DNA of 64,000 bases from Candidatus Flavonifractor intestinipullorum (GTDB lineage: Bacteria > Bacillota > Clostridia > Oscillospirales > Oscillospiraceae), in contig DWYC01000049.1 of the NCBI GenBank assembly GCA_019118925.1, forward strand, positions 1 to 64,000, written 5' to 3'. A program made the position numbers and the translations under genes. Below are positions 1 through 7,400 of this stretch, piece by piece; the stretch's first letter is position 1; the number at the start of each line of letters is the position of its first letter. The notes under the pieces are model-generated. The model worked only from the letters and a program-made list of their open reading frames with translations, was not told the origin of the DNA and searched no databases.

Positions 1-732
1 TTCGAGGGCCGCCGCCGCATGATGCAGGCGGAAAAGGGCATCGAGGACCTGCGGGACAAGGTGGACAGCCTGGTCATCATCCCCAACGAGCGCCTGAAGT
101 ACGCCACCGATCAGAAGATCACCTTCGCCAACGCCTTTGCCATCGCCGACGATGTGCTGCGCCAGGCGGTGCAGTCCATCTCGGACCTGATTAAAAAGAC
201 GGGTCTCATCAACCTGGACTTTGCCGACGTGTCCGCCGTCATGAAGGACGCGGGCATGGCCCACATGGGCGTGGGCCGGGCCGCCGGCAAGAACAAGGCC
301 GAGGAGGCCGCCAAAATGGCCATCTCCAGCCCCCTGCTGGAGACCTCCATCAACGGTGCCAAGGGCGTGCTGGTCAACATCACCGGCTCCACCGACATCG
401 GGCTGGAGGAGGTGGACACCGCCGCCAGCCTGGTGCAGCAGGCCGCCCATCCCGACGCCCTCATCATCTTCGGCGCGGCGTTTGACGACACCCTGGAGGA
501 CGAGATCCGGGTCACCGTCATCGCCACCGGCTTTGAGGAGAACTACCCCGGCGCGATGAACAACAAGCCCTTCACCGCCGCCGGAGAGAAGAAGGCCGAG
601 CAGGACGCCGCGCCCGCCCAGAGCGGAAACGCCGGATCTGAGCCCGTCCAGACTCCGCCCGCCGCCGCAGAGGACCCCATGGACGACGACGGATGGAGCC
701 AGATCTTCGATATTTTTAACAAGAAGCGCTGA
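1..732 (+). CDS. ftsZ: Cell division protein FtsZ, C-terminal part (5' truncated by window)
   Basis: Tubulin-like GTPase that polymerises into the cytokinetic ring under the membrane. The reading frame is open from base 1 and reads FEGRRRMMQAEKGIEDLR, the typical FtsZ stretch after the GTPase domain, followed by VDSLVIIPNERL and the C-terminal tubulin-like domain (GATDIGL-like segment seen as GSTDIGLEEV). After about residue 190 comes a variable Ala/Pro/Gln-rich linker, and the protein ends in a short conserved tail, WSQIFDIFNKKR, expected to bind FtsA/SepF-type partners. The GTP-binding N-terminal half lies outside the window. A 13-bp perfect hairpin follows the stop. Identification is secure; the true start cannot be seen. 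Confidence 0.96.
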   Translation, partial: FEGRRRMMQAEKGIEDLRDKVDSLVIIPNERLKYATDQKITFANAFAIADDVLRQAVQSISDLIKKTGLINLDFADVSAVMKDAGMAHMGVGRAAGKNKAEEAAKMAISSPLLETSINGAKGVLVNITGSTDIGLEEVDTAASLVQQAAHPDALIIFGAAFDDTLEDEIRVTVIATGFEENYPGAMNNKPFTAAGEKKAEQDAAPAQSGNAGSEPVQTPPAAAEDPMDDDGWSQIFDIFNKKR

Positions 733-744
733 ACCGTGTTCAGC

Positions 745-773
745 GGCGTCCGGCGCAGAATGCGCCGGACGCC
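745..773 (+). terminator. Hairpin after ftsZ
   Basis: GGCGTCCGGCGCA pairs perfectly with TGCGCCGGACGCC around a GAA loop, 12 bases after the ftsZ stop. There is no T-run, so it may be a weak terminator or an mRNA 3'-end stabiliser. Confidence 0.55.
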
Positions 774-809
774 GTCCTGCGCGCCCGGGCGAAATGAGGA
801 TTTTCCCGC

Positions 810-838
810 TTGCAATCCCGGGAGATGAGGGTTATAAT
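810..838 (+). promoter_or_regulatory. Sigma-A promoter of the corA leader
   Basis: TTGCAA (810-815), a 17-bp spacer and a perfect TATAAT (833-838). Transcription should start near 845, leaving an untranslated leader of about 260 bases before the transporter gene. Confidence 0.75.
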
Positions 839-844
839 GAGTTC

Positions 845-1066
845 TGCCCGGGCCTTCCTGCGGAGGAACGGGACCACATGGAAAGAAAAAGGAGTGATCT
901 GCGCCGTGAGCAGCGACCCTGGGAGTCGAAAACGCAGCCAAGCGAGCAAAGCAGCGGCGCATGGAGCGCGCATGAGACGGGGGCAGTAATCTGTCCCGGT
1001 TTCCGCACGCCTGTGTTGCCGCAAGGCCGGCGTTCTGCGCCGAGCAACACAGCGTGCGGGTTTTTT
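845..1066 (+). ncRNA. Structured RNA: leader of the corA-like gene, or a free small RNA
   Basis: The stretch from the predicted start site to a strong terminator carries no convincing ORF but has extensive pairing. GCGGAGGAACGGGAC (860-874) pairs with GTCCCGGTTTCCGC (993-1006), enclosing about 120 bases. Inside, TGCGCCG pairs with CGGCGCA around a CGAC/GTCG hairpin. CTGCCC near 845-849 could instead pair with the GGGGGCAG near 980-986, which would conflict with the outer stem. The outer stem shares bases 1003-1006 with the terminator, as in a riboswitch. I do not recognise M-box, yybP-ykoY, NiCo or cobalamin consensus. About 220 nt, a long closing stem and its own terminator would also fit a 6S-like RNA. 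Class undetermined. Confidence 0.45.
1003..1066 (+). terminator. Intrinsic terminator in front of the corA-like gene
   Basis: CCGCACGCCTGTGTTG (1003-1018) pairs with CAACACAGCGTGCGG (1045-1059) with one bulged base, followed by TTTTTT (1061-1066). It lies between the promoter at 810-838 and the gene, so it can attenuate that gene or end a small RNA. Confidence 0.85.
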
Positions 1067-1070
1067 GCGC

Positions 1071-1099
1071 CCTTTTCCGGGCGGGCCCGCCCGGAAAGG
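1071..1099 (+). promoter_or_regulatory. Hairpin covering the ribosome-binding site of the corA-like gene
   Basis: CCTTTTCCGGGCGGG (1071-1085) is nearly perfectly complementary to CCCGCCCGGAAAGG (1086-1099), one extra T in the left arm. The right arm contains GGAAAGG, the only plausible Shine-Dalgarno for the TTG start at 1110. Folding would hide the ribosome site. Confidence 0.6.
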
Positions 1100-1109
1100 C
1101 GTGATTTCA

Positions 1110-2036
1110 TTGCTGAGCATCCATAAGACCATTCAAGGAAAAATGACCCGCCTGGACACCATTCAGGACGGATGCTGGGTCAACCTGACCTACCCCAGCG
1201 AGGACGAATTGAACACCGTGGCGGCCACCCTGGCGGTGGAGCCCAGCTTCCTGCGGGCCGCCCTGGATGAGGAGGAGACCTCCCGTATCGACACCGAGGA
1301 CGGTCAGACTCTCCTCATCATCGACGTGCCCGCCGTGGAGAAGGACGATGCGGTGGTCTATTCCACCCTGCCGCTGGGTATCATCGTCACCGAAAAGCAC
1401 ATCATTACCGTCTGTCTGAAAGAGTCCTCCATCATCCGGGACTTTCAGGACGGACTGGTCCGCAACGCCGAGACCCAGAAGCGCACCAGCTTCATCCTCC
1501 ATATCCTCCTGCGGGTGGCCAAGCGCTTTTTGCAATACCTCAAGCAGATCGACAAGATCTACAGCTATATGGAGCGGCAGCTCTACAAATCCCAGCGGAA
1601 CAAGGAGCTTATCCAGCTCTTGGACTTGGAAAAATCCCTGGTCTACTTCAATACCTCGCTCAAGGCCAACGAGGTCACGCTGGAGAAAATCCTCCGCGGC
1701 CGGATCATTACCCTCTATGAGGAGGACCACGACCTGCTGGAGGACGTACTCATCGAGGTGCGCCAGGCCATTGAGATGGCCAGCATCTACTCCTCCATTA
1801 TTTCGGGTATGATGGACGCCTTCGCCTCGGTCATCTCCAACAATCTGAATGTGATTATGAAGGTCCTCAGCTCCATCACCATCCTCCTGGCTATCCCCAA
1901 CATCATCTTCGGCTTCTACGGCATGAACATTACCAGCGGCCTGCCCATGGACCATTTCTGGTGGTTCCCGCTGGCGGTGACGGTATGCGTCATCGGTGTG
2001 GCCGCCGTAATTCTGAAAAAGATGGACCTCTTTTAA
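1110..2036 (+). CDS. corA: CorA-family divalent metal ion transporter
   Basis: Membrane channel of the CorA family for Mg2+ or related divalent ions, normally a homopentamer. The protein has a long cytoplasmic N-terminal domain (WVNLTYPSEDEL, then LDEEETSRIDTEDGQTLLIID) and ends with two membrane helices. The diagnostic signature is visible as FYGMNI (the GMN motif) after the first helix, and the C-terminus KKMDLF is short and charged. Length, about 308 residues, fits the family. No ATG is well placed. TTG at 1110 has GGAAAGG 10 bases upstream; GTG at 1101 is too close to it, and ATG at 1143 would remove conserved residues. Expression is likely controlled by the leader RNA, terminator and masking hairpin upstream. 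Ion specificity cannot be read from sequence. Confidence 0.9.
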   Translation: MLSIHKTIQGKMTRLDTIQDGCWVNLTYPSEDELNTVAATLAVEPSFLRAALDEEETSRIDTEDGQTLLIIDVPAVEKDDAVVYSTLPLGIIVTEKHIITVCLKESSIIRDFQDGLVRNAETQKRTSFILHILLRVAKRFLQYLKQIDKIYSYMERQLYKSQRNKELIQLLDLEKSLVYFNTSLKANEVTLEKILRGRIITLYEEDHDLLEDVLIEVRQAIEMASIYSSIISGMMDAFASVISNNLNVIMKVLSSITILLAIPNIIFGFYGMNITSGLPMDHFWWFPLAVTVCVIGVAAVILKKMDLF

Positions 2037-2050
2037 ACCAGAGAAAAGAC

Positions 2051-2085
2051 AAGCCCCTCCGGCCGGTCAGCCGGAGGGGCTTTGT
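2051..2085 (+). terminator. Terminator after corA-like gene
   Basis: AAGCCCCTCCGGC and GCCGGAGGGGCTTT form a strong hairpin around a short loop, 15 bases after the stop, followed by a weak T-rich stretch. Confidence 0.85.
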
Positions 2086-2208
2086 ATTTAGGGTCAATGT
2101 TAGGAAAATTCTATCGGAATAGAAATAATTTTAATTGCATTCTTAAGGAGGTTGTGATAGACTTTTACTAAACAGTGATACTTTATTAATGAGAGAGGAG
2201 AGCTTGCT

Positions 2209-3078
2209 ATGAAGCATCAGTGGAAAGGGTTTATATCTGGTGTCATCGTTACCACGCTGGTATTTGGACTTGGGATCCCTGCATTGGCGGCTACTGTACG
2301 TCAACTTAATGCAACGTATAGTGGGATTAAAATTACTTTGGATGGGGAAACGATTACGCCGAGAGATGCAAATGGAACAGTTGTTGAGCCGTTTGCAGTT
2401 GATGGCACAACTTATCTGCCTCTGCGCCCCCTCGCCAATGCCTTGGGGATGGATGTCGGCTGGGATGGAGCCACCCAAACTGTTATCCTGAGCACTGGGA
2501 AAGAGCCGGAGAAAGACCCGGGGGCGTTTGACGCTGCGGCGGTGGAGTCTCAGCTTGAAGTAAAGCAGTACGGGTTCAAGAGTGGAATTTGGAACTATGC
2601 GTTTTTAGAAATTACAAATAATTCCGATTTTGACCTAGACATCACCGCTAACGCCAATTTCTATGACGAAAACGGCCAGTTGGTGGGAGCTAAGACCACC
2701 AATGAAGGCCCCGTCGAGCATGGAACCACGGCGATTCTATATTTCATGCCGGATGAAGATTATGCTACCATGAAGTACGACCTTGAGCTCTCGGAAGATG
2801 AATATTACGAGGGTGTGGTCTCGGATCTCTCCTATGAGACTACGGAGGCGGAGAATAAGGTCATTCTCTCCGTCACTAACAACGGCACGGAATCAGCTGA
2901 GTTTGTGGAGGCGTACATGCTCTTCTACAAGGGGGACGAGTTGGTCGATTTTGAGAGGAACTACGTTACGGACAGCGACAACGAGATTAAACCTGGTAAA
3001 ACCCTCAATCAGGAAATGAGTTGTTACGAGAATTTTGATTCCTACAAAGTATTCTTTTCCGGAAGAAGAACGAGATAA
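2209..3078 (+). CDS. Secreted protein with copper-amine-oxidase-N (stalk)-like domain
   Basis: The N-terminus (MKHQWKGF, then GVIVTTLVFGLGIPALAA) is a signal peptide with a likely cut after ALAA. Residues about 35-100 resemble the Cu_amine_oxidN1 or stalk domain of Firmicute surface proteins: ITLDGETITPRD, then TTYLPLRPLANALGMDVGWD. Two later segments, about 115-190 and 195-285, look like beta-rich extracellular modules (FLEITNNSDFDLDITANANF and ILSVTNNGTESAEF). No enzyme motif is seen. The start has GAGAGGAG eight bases upstream. Base composition of the gene and its upstream region is clearly AT-richer than the flanks, suggesting transfer. Function is unknown; a cell-surface role is inferred from the signal peptide and stalk-like domain. 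Confidence 0.75.
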   Translation: MKHQWKGFISGVIVTTLVFGLGIPALAATVRQLNATYSGIKITLDGETITPRDANGTVVEPFAVDGTTYLPLRPLANALGMDVGWDGATQTVILSTGKEPEKDPGAFDAAAVESQLEVKQYGFKSGIWNYAFLEITNNSDFDLDITANANFYDENGQLVGAKTTNEGPVEHGTTAILYFMPDEDYATMKYDLELSEDEYYEGVVSDLSYETTEAENKVILSVTNNGTESAEFVEAYMLFYKGDELVDFERNYVTDSDNEIKPGKTLNQEMSCYENFDSYKVFFSGRRTR

Positions 3079-3092
3079 TCCACAAAACCTAA

Positions 3093-3135
3093 CAACCCGC
3101 TGCCCGGCAGACGCCGGGCGGCGGGTTGCCTTTTG
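3093..3135. terminator. Bidirectional terminator between convergent genes
   Basis: AACCCGCTGCCCGGC pairs with GCCGGGCGGCGGGTT around AGAC, followed on the plus strand by GCCTTTTG. It lies between the forward secreted-protein gene and the reverse permease gene. Confidence 0.8.
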
Positions 3136-3149
3136 TAAGCGGGAAAAAC

Positions 3150-4532
3150 TCACATCCACTTGGGCTTGCCCCACTGCTCCAGACCGGGCTGGAGCAGGTG
3201 CTCCCGGTCGAGGAATTTGGCCCGGCGCTTGAGGAACCAGAGGGAGGCGAGCAGGTAGAACACCGCGCCCGAGATCAGGTTGATCCCGTAATTCAGGTGC
3301 AGGCCGAACAGACCGCACACCACAATCACCGCCACCAGGGCGGGGAGCAGGGGGTAGAGCGGCGCCGTGAAGGTGCGCTTGATGGAGCCGATGGGGTACA
3401 TTTTGCGGAAGCGGTACATCATCAGGCAGGTGAGCAGGTACACCATCAGCGCCGAGAAGATGGAGAAGGTGACCACCTGGTCCAGCATCCCGGTCATGGC
3501 AAAGGCCAGGGCGATGGGCAGCAGGAAGATGATCGCCCGGTAATGGGACTTGTACTTGGGGTGCTCCTTGGCAAAGAGGTTGGGAAGCAGGGTGTCCCGG
3601 GACAGAGCGGCCCAGGCGTTGCTGGAGTCGTTGATACAGCCGTTGGCGCTGGCCAGGCAGGAGAGGATGGTGCCCACAAACAGGGCCACAAAGACATAGA
3701 GCTTGCCGGTGGCGAGGGCGGCCTCGTAGAGGGGATAGACCGACCCGCCCAGATCCCCCGCGGGGATCAGGCCGGAGCAGACAAACCAGGTCACCGTACC
3801 GCCGATGAGCAGAGTGGCCAGGCCCACAATGGCCCCCAGCGGGATGGCCCGGTTGGGACTGCGGCACTCGTCGGCGGCCATGGCGGTGCCCTCAATGCCC
3901 AGGCAGAACCAGCAGGAATAGCCGATGGCGGCCATCAGACCCAGCGTACCGTAGGGCAGGCCGTTGGTCAGCTCCTTGAGCTGGAGGAGCGTGGCCTGAG
4001 GGTCCCAGAAGTTGGTGGAGAACAGGAGCACGATAATGCTGATGAACGCCACAGCGGTGATGAAAAAGTTCAGAGTCAGGGTGGCCTGGGCCCCGCGATA
4101 GTTGATATAGGCCAGCACCAGCAGGGTCAGAATGGTGAAGGGCAGCACCTGGATGCCCGGGTTGATGGAGTTGAGGAGCTGGCCCACCACGATCACGTCG
4201 CCGGCCTCCAGCATGGCGTACTCAAAGACCTGCATCAGTCCCACGTTGAACGCGGCCAGAGGCCCCAGCAGATACTTGGCCATGGTGTACTGGCCGCCGG
4301 CCTCGGGCATGACGGTGGCCATCTCGGAGACCATCATCACCTGCCCGGCGTACATGCTCCCCATGATCCAAAGGCCGATCAGAGCGGCCAGGGAGCCGCC
4401 CTGCTGGATGCCCAGGTTCCAGCCCATAAAGTCGCCCACCAGCACGATGCCCACGCCCAGAGCCCACACATGGAGCGGGCCCAGCACCCGGCGGATATGG
4501 ACGGCCGGAGCGGACTTATTCGTCTGAGCCAT
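3150..4532 (-). CDS. APC-superfamily amino acid/ethanolamine-type permease
   Basis: Multi-pass transporter of about 460 residues with roughly 12 hydrophobic segments. The first helix has the APC pattern GIVLVGDFMGWNLGIQQGG, which resembles ethanolamine permeases more than most amino acid permeases. The conserved glycine-rich stretch of TM6 is seen as SCWFCLGIEGTAMAADECR, followed by NRAIPLG. The start is ATG 4532, with AAAAGGAGG about nine bases upstream; longer frames begin in an implausible Arg-rich stretch. It overlaps the preceding 51-residue membrane ORF by 17 bases, implying translational coupling in an operon with three small membrane proteins. Substrate is inferred only from resemblance; no ethanolamine-utilisation genes are nearby. 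Confidence 0.85.
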   Translation of the reverse strand: MAQTNKSAPAVHIRRVLGPLHVWALGVGIVLVGDFMGWNLGIQQGGSLAALIGLWIMGSMYAGQVMMVSEMATVMPEAGGQYTMAKYLLGPLAAFNVGLMQVFEYAMLEAGDVIVVGQLLNSINPGIQVLPFTILTLLVLAYINYRGAQATLTLNFFITAVAFISIIVLLFSTNFWDPQATLLQLKELTNGLPYGTLGLMAAIGYSCWFCLGIEGTAMAADECRSPNRAIPLGAIVGLATLLIGGTVTWFVCSGLIPAGDLGGSVYPLYEAALATGKLYVFVALFVGTILSCLASANGCINDSSNAWAALSRDTLLPNLFAKEHPKYKSHYRAIIFLLPIALAFAMTGMLDQVVTFSIFSALMVYLLTCLMMYRFRKMYPIGSIKRTFTAPLYPLLPALVAVIVVCGLFGLHLNYGINLISGAVFYLLASLWFLKRRAKFLDREHLLQPGLEQWGKPKWM

Positions 4533-4671
4533 GTCCGCTCGCCTCCTTTTCGGCCTCCTGGGCCTTCTTCTCCCGGGCAAAATAGAGCTCGGTGCGGATA
4601 AAGTCGCCGAAGAGGAGCACAGCCATAACGATGCACAAAATCCAGGCGACGGCGTTGATGAGATCGACCAT
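4516..4671 (-). CDS. Small single-helix membrane protein, 51 residues
   Basis: Short ORF reading MVDLINAVAWILCIVMAVLL, then a charged tail rich in Glu and Lys (REKKAQEAEKEA). It has one predicted membrane helix. GAAGGAGGG sits nine bases before the ATG, an excellent ribosome site. The preceding gene ends at 4674, two bases upstream, and the permease gene starts inside this ORF's last 17 bases. This packing argues that it is real and made in step with the permease. It resembles in layout the tiny accessory proteins encoded beside some transporters, but I cannot assign it to a family. Confidence 0.65.
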   Translation of the reverse strand: MVDLINAVAWILCIVMAVLLFGDFIRTELYFAREKKAQEAEKEASGHGSDE

Positions 4672-4673
4672 AA

Positions 4674-4961
4674 TCACTTGCCCTCCTTCTCGTGTTCCGA
4701 CGGACGGTCCTTGCGGAAGTAGCCCTCAATCAGGCGGCGGAGCATCCCCAGGCTCACCTTGACCATGAAACACAGATAGCCGCCCACAGCCACAATGACT
4801 CCGAGGAGAAGGAGCGGATGGATGGTATAACCGGTGAATTCGCTCTCTCCGCCCGACTGCGTGACCAGCATGGTGGTCAGCAGAATCACAAAACACAAAA
4901 TCAGCACAAAGAGCACGTCCCATACCATCATGAACGTGTCTTTCCAGCTGCGTTTTTTCAT
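4674..4961 (-). CDS. Small two-helix membrane protein, 95 residues
   Basis: Begins MKKRSWKDTFMMVWDVLF and has two hydrophobic segments (about residues 12-33 and 47-68), then a charged C-terminus ending SEHEKEGK. Its ATG overlaps the stop of the upstream gene in an ATGA arrangement, and it ends two bases before the 51-residue ORF. No family recognised. Position in a four-gene operon with a permease suggests an accessory or regulatory subunit, which is inference. Longer frames reading upstream are the wrong-frame translation of the neighbouring gene. Confidence 0.75.
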   Translation of the reverse strand: MKKRSWKDTFMMVWDVLFVLILCFVILLTTMLVTQSGGESEFTGYTIHPLLLLGVIVAVGGYLCFMVKVSLGMLRRLIEGYFRKDRPSEHEKEGK

Positions 4962-5257
4962 CCCCGCTTCGCCTCCTTCTGCTGACGGATCAGGTCCTGG
5001 TAGTGCAGGTCCTCGCCGTACACCTCGTCCCGGCTGCGGCGCAGGTAGGCGATCACCCACACGATAGAGCCGGAGAGCACCACCATGGCCAGAGCAAACG
5101 CCGCCGTCAGCAGCAGGCGCACGCCGCCGTCCTCCACGATGTCCAGCACCTGGAAGAACACGAAGCCGCTGATGCCCAGGAATGCCGCCAGGAACACCAC
5201 CAGCATAGCCACGTCTTTGAAGACCATGGCTGCAATTTTCTGCCGGTTGTCTTTCAT
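4958..5257 (-). CDS. Small two-helix membrane protein, 99 residues
   Basis: First gene of the reverse operon. It reads MKDNRQKIAAMVFKDVAMLV and contains two hydrophobic segments (about residues 12-36 and 48-70), then a charged cytoplasmic tail (RRSRDEVYGEDLHYQDLIRQ). AAAGGAG lies seven to eight bases before the ATG at 5257. A consensus promoter sits 65 bases upstream. It resembles the next gene in size and topology (two helices, charged tail), so the pair may be divergent duplicates forming a hetero-oligomer. No family or function recognised. Confidence 0.75.
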   Translation of the reverse strand: MKDNRQKIAAMVFKDVAMLVVFLAAFLGISGFVFFQVLDIVEDGGVRLLLTAAFALAMVVLSGSIVWVIAYLRRSRDEVYGEDLHYQDLIRQQKEAKRG

Positions 5258-5321
5258 CCATCTCGCTCCTTTCATTCTGCTCTGCAATTTCCATATTTTT
5301 ACCCCGGAAAACAGCAGAACA

Positions 5322-5350
5322 ACTATAGCTGAATTGGAGGAAAAAGTCAA
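5322..5350 (-). promoter_or_regulatory. Promoter of small-membrane-protein/permease operon
   Basis: On the minus strand TTGACT (5350-5345), 17-bp spacer, TATAGT (5327-5322). It reads into the gene starting at 5257. Confidence 0.75.
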
Positions 5351-5439
5351 TCTTTTGTCGGGAAAAAAATTTCACAAACAAAGCGGAGAACAACGATGGG
5401 AGAATACGAAGTCAAACTTGCAAACGGTCGGAAAATTGC

Positions 5440-5477
5440 AAAAAGAGCGGCACAGCCCTCGGGCTGCGCCGCTCTTT
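5440..5477 (-). terminator. Terminator of the 5516-7303 gene
   Basis: AAAGAGCGGCGCAGCCC pairs with GGGCTGTGCCGCTCTTT on the minus strand, followed by a T-rich end, about 40 bases after the stop of the membrane-protein gene. Confidence 0.8.
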
Positions 5478-5515
5478 GTGGGGCAAGGGGGTTTAGACAA
5501 ATTAGACGAAAGGGT

Positions 5516-7303
5516 TTAGCGGGCCGGCGCGGGGGAGGACGACGGCGCGGACTCCGGATCGGAGGCATGGGAAGAAGAGGAGACGCCACGGTCTGCGTCT
5601 GAGGAAGCGCTCTTCCGGTAGTCGAGAAGAACCGAGCCGGAGCGGATCTCGCCGTTCTCTTCTTCCGAGAGGCCGTACTCAATGGACACCCAGTCCCCCA
5701 CATCCAGCAGCACGGCCGTGGGAGAGGCGGAGGCGGAGACGGCGTAAAAGACCTCCTCATCCTCCAGGCGGAGGAAATAATAGGTGGTGCCGTCCAGCAC
5801 AGCGGAGCGGATTTCCGCCACAGTCCCTTCCGTCTGAGTCTGGGGGAGCTCCTCCTGGGCGGTGACGCCCCGGTCGGCCAGCAGGCGGACGTATTCCTGT
5901 TCACACTGGTTCACCGAGTTGCCGGTAGCCACAATGTCGTACCGGGCCACGTTGACCATGGCGTAGCTCTTGACCAGGTTGGCCGCGTCCTTCAGGGGGA
6001 TAAAGTAGGTGGGCTCCCCGGCGATGTTGAGCAGCAGGGGGAAGGTGGCGATATACCCCAGGTCCTGAACCACGCCCTGGGCGGAGGCCTGAGCGGCGGC
6101 CTCGGTGGCGCCGGGGGCCGAGTAGAACTTGGTCTCCTTGGTGCGCTGGTTGCCCCCCAGGAAGCCCAGGTTGGACTGGTCGGAGTTGATGGAGGTGACG
6201 CCGGTGTACATATACACGTCGTCGTTGAGGGCGATATAGTTGGACCCGTCAGTGACTACGGTCACGTCCCGCTGGCCGAAGATGGAGTTGAGGAAGCCGT
6301 TGACCAGGGTGCCGTGGTAGTTGTACTGCTCCATGATGAGGTCGGGGGTGTACACATTGTCCACCCAGGTGGGCACGTCGGCGATGTCGTAGTACTGACA
6401 CTCGCCGGTGATGGCGTTGCACAGCACCGCGCCGTCAATGTCGGTGCCCCCAAAGAGCCCGATGGTCTTGACGATGCGGGGGGCGATCCAGTAGGGGGTG
6501 CCCTCCTCGTTGATCTCGAACTGGGGGGTGTCAAACATGTAGGTGGGATAGTGGAAGCGCAGATGACGCATGATGTTGCGGTTCAGGGGTTCGGAGAAGG
6601 AGTACTTCATCCCCTCTCCCTCCGGCAGGCGCACCACGGTGGCCTCCTGGCTGACCATGTCCACCAGCACGTAGGCGGGCAGGCCGCCGCCGCGGTTGGT
6701 GAACCACTTGATGAGGTCGGCGTAGGCGATGGGGGCCACCCGGACGGGCCGGCCCTGATAGTTGATCTGGGTGGAGTCGTTGGAGTACTCGAACTGGCTG
6801 ACCATGTCGCTCAGGGTGCCCATCTGCCGGTCCCCCAGGTAGTTGGCCGAGTCCCTGTCCAGAGTGGGGATCTCATTGAAGGAGATCTGGGAGATATCCT
6901 GGGTAAACTCCCCGTTTTCCACGGTGAGCAGGTCCCGATAGGCCGCGGCCCGGAAAAGGGGCAGGGAGACCACCTGTCCCACCACGACCACCACGACCAT
7001 CGCCAGGAAGAGGATTCCGATGGGCAGACACTGCTGCCGGATAAAGCGGAAATACTCCTTGAGCTGGCCCCTGGGCGAGCTGGCCCCGGCCTCCAGATGA
7101 AAGCCGGAGGTAATCAGGGCGCAGATCACATAGACCAGGCACAACAGGGCGATGAATGTGTAAAAATCCCCGGACTGGGGGTTGAGGGCGGGCAGGGCCA
7201 CGTAAAAGTACACTGCGCCCACCACCAGGGTGATGAGCAGATTGAGGAGCACTTTTCCGGCCTTGCCGGCGGGCATACGGCGCTTTTGTCGGTTTGATTC
7301 CAT
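5516..7303 (-). CDS. Large membrane-anchored protein of unknown function, 595 residues
   Basis: Three membrane helices crowd the N-terminal 120 residues (around VLLNLLITLVVGAVYFYVAL, FIALLCLVYVICALITSG and ILFLAMVVVVVVGQVV). The remaining 450 residues look like one large extracytoplasmic or cytoplasmic domain with repeated beta-type segments (YVLVDMVSQEATVVRL, DGAVLCNAITGECQYYD) and no recognisable catalytic motif. The protein ends in a Ser/Ala/Pro-rich tail. The ATG at 7303 is preceded by AAAGGAG; the frame open from 7327 lacks a ribosome site. It has its own promoter and terminator, so it is monocistronic. Similar proteins are found as hypothetical CvpA-like or unnamed membrane proteins in Clostridia; I cannot assign a role. 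Confidence 0.75.
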   Translation of the reverse strand: MESNRQKRRMPAGKAGKVLLNLLITLVVGAVYFYVALPALNPQSGDFYTFIALLCLVYVICALITSGFHLEAGASSPRGQLKEYFRFIRQQCLPIGILFLAMVVVVVVGQVVSLPLFRAAAYRDLLTVENGEFTQDISQISFNEIPTLDRDSANYLGDRQMGTLSDMVSQFEYSNDSTQINYQGRPVRVAPIAYADLIKWFTNRGGGLPAYVLVDMVSQEATVVRLPEGEGMKYSFSEPLNRNIMRHLRFHYPTYMFDTPQFEINEEGTPYWIAPRIVKTIGLFGGTDIDGAVLCNAITGECQYYDIADVPTWVDNVYTPDLIMEQYNYHGTLVNGFLNSIFGQRDVTVVTDGSNYIALNDDVYMYTGVTSINSDQSNLGFLGGNQRTKETKFYSAPGATEAAAQASAQGVVQDLGYIATFPLLLNIAGEPTYFIPLKDAANLVKSYAMVNVARYDIVATGNSVNQCEQEYVRLLADRGVTAQEELPQTQTEGTVAEIRSAVLDGTTYYFLRLEDEEVFYAVSASASPTAVLLDVGDWVSIEYGLSEEENGEIRSGSVLLDYRKSASSDADRGVSSSSHASDPESAPSSSPAPAR

Positions 7304-7350
7304 AAAAATCTCCTTTTGTCTCCGCAAAATTTCCAGAGGCTATGTACCAC

Positions 7351-7379
7351 AGTATACCCGTTCCACAGCCGGAAGGCAA
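7351..7379 (-). promoter_or_regulatory. Promoter of the large membrane protein
   Basis: Minus strand: TTGCCT (7379-7374), 17-bp spacer, TATACT (7356-7351), about 48 bases before the ATG at 7303. Confidence 0.65.
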
Positions 7380-7400
7380 GGAGAGAAGCTGAAAAGAAGA

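Noticed and set aside
845..1066. M-box, yybP-ykoY or NiCo riboswitch before corA
   Set aside because: Their conserved core sequences are not present; layout is riboswitch-like but the class is left open.
2209..3078. True copper amine oxidase
   Set aside because: Only the N-terminal stalk-like domain resembles that family; no catalytic domain or topaquinone motif.
3126..4601. 491-codon forward ORF opposite the permease
   Set aside because: Low-complexity Gly/Gln/His shadow; the reverse-strand permease has real helices and a ribosome site.
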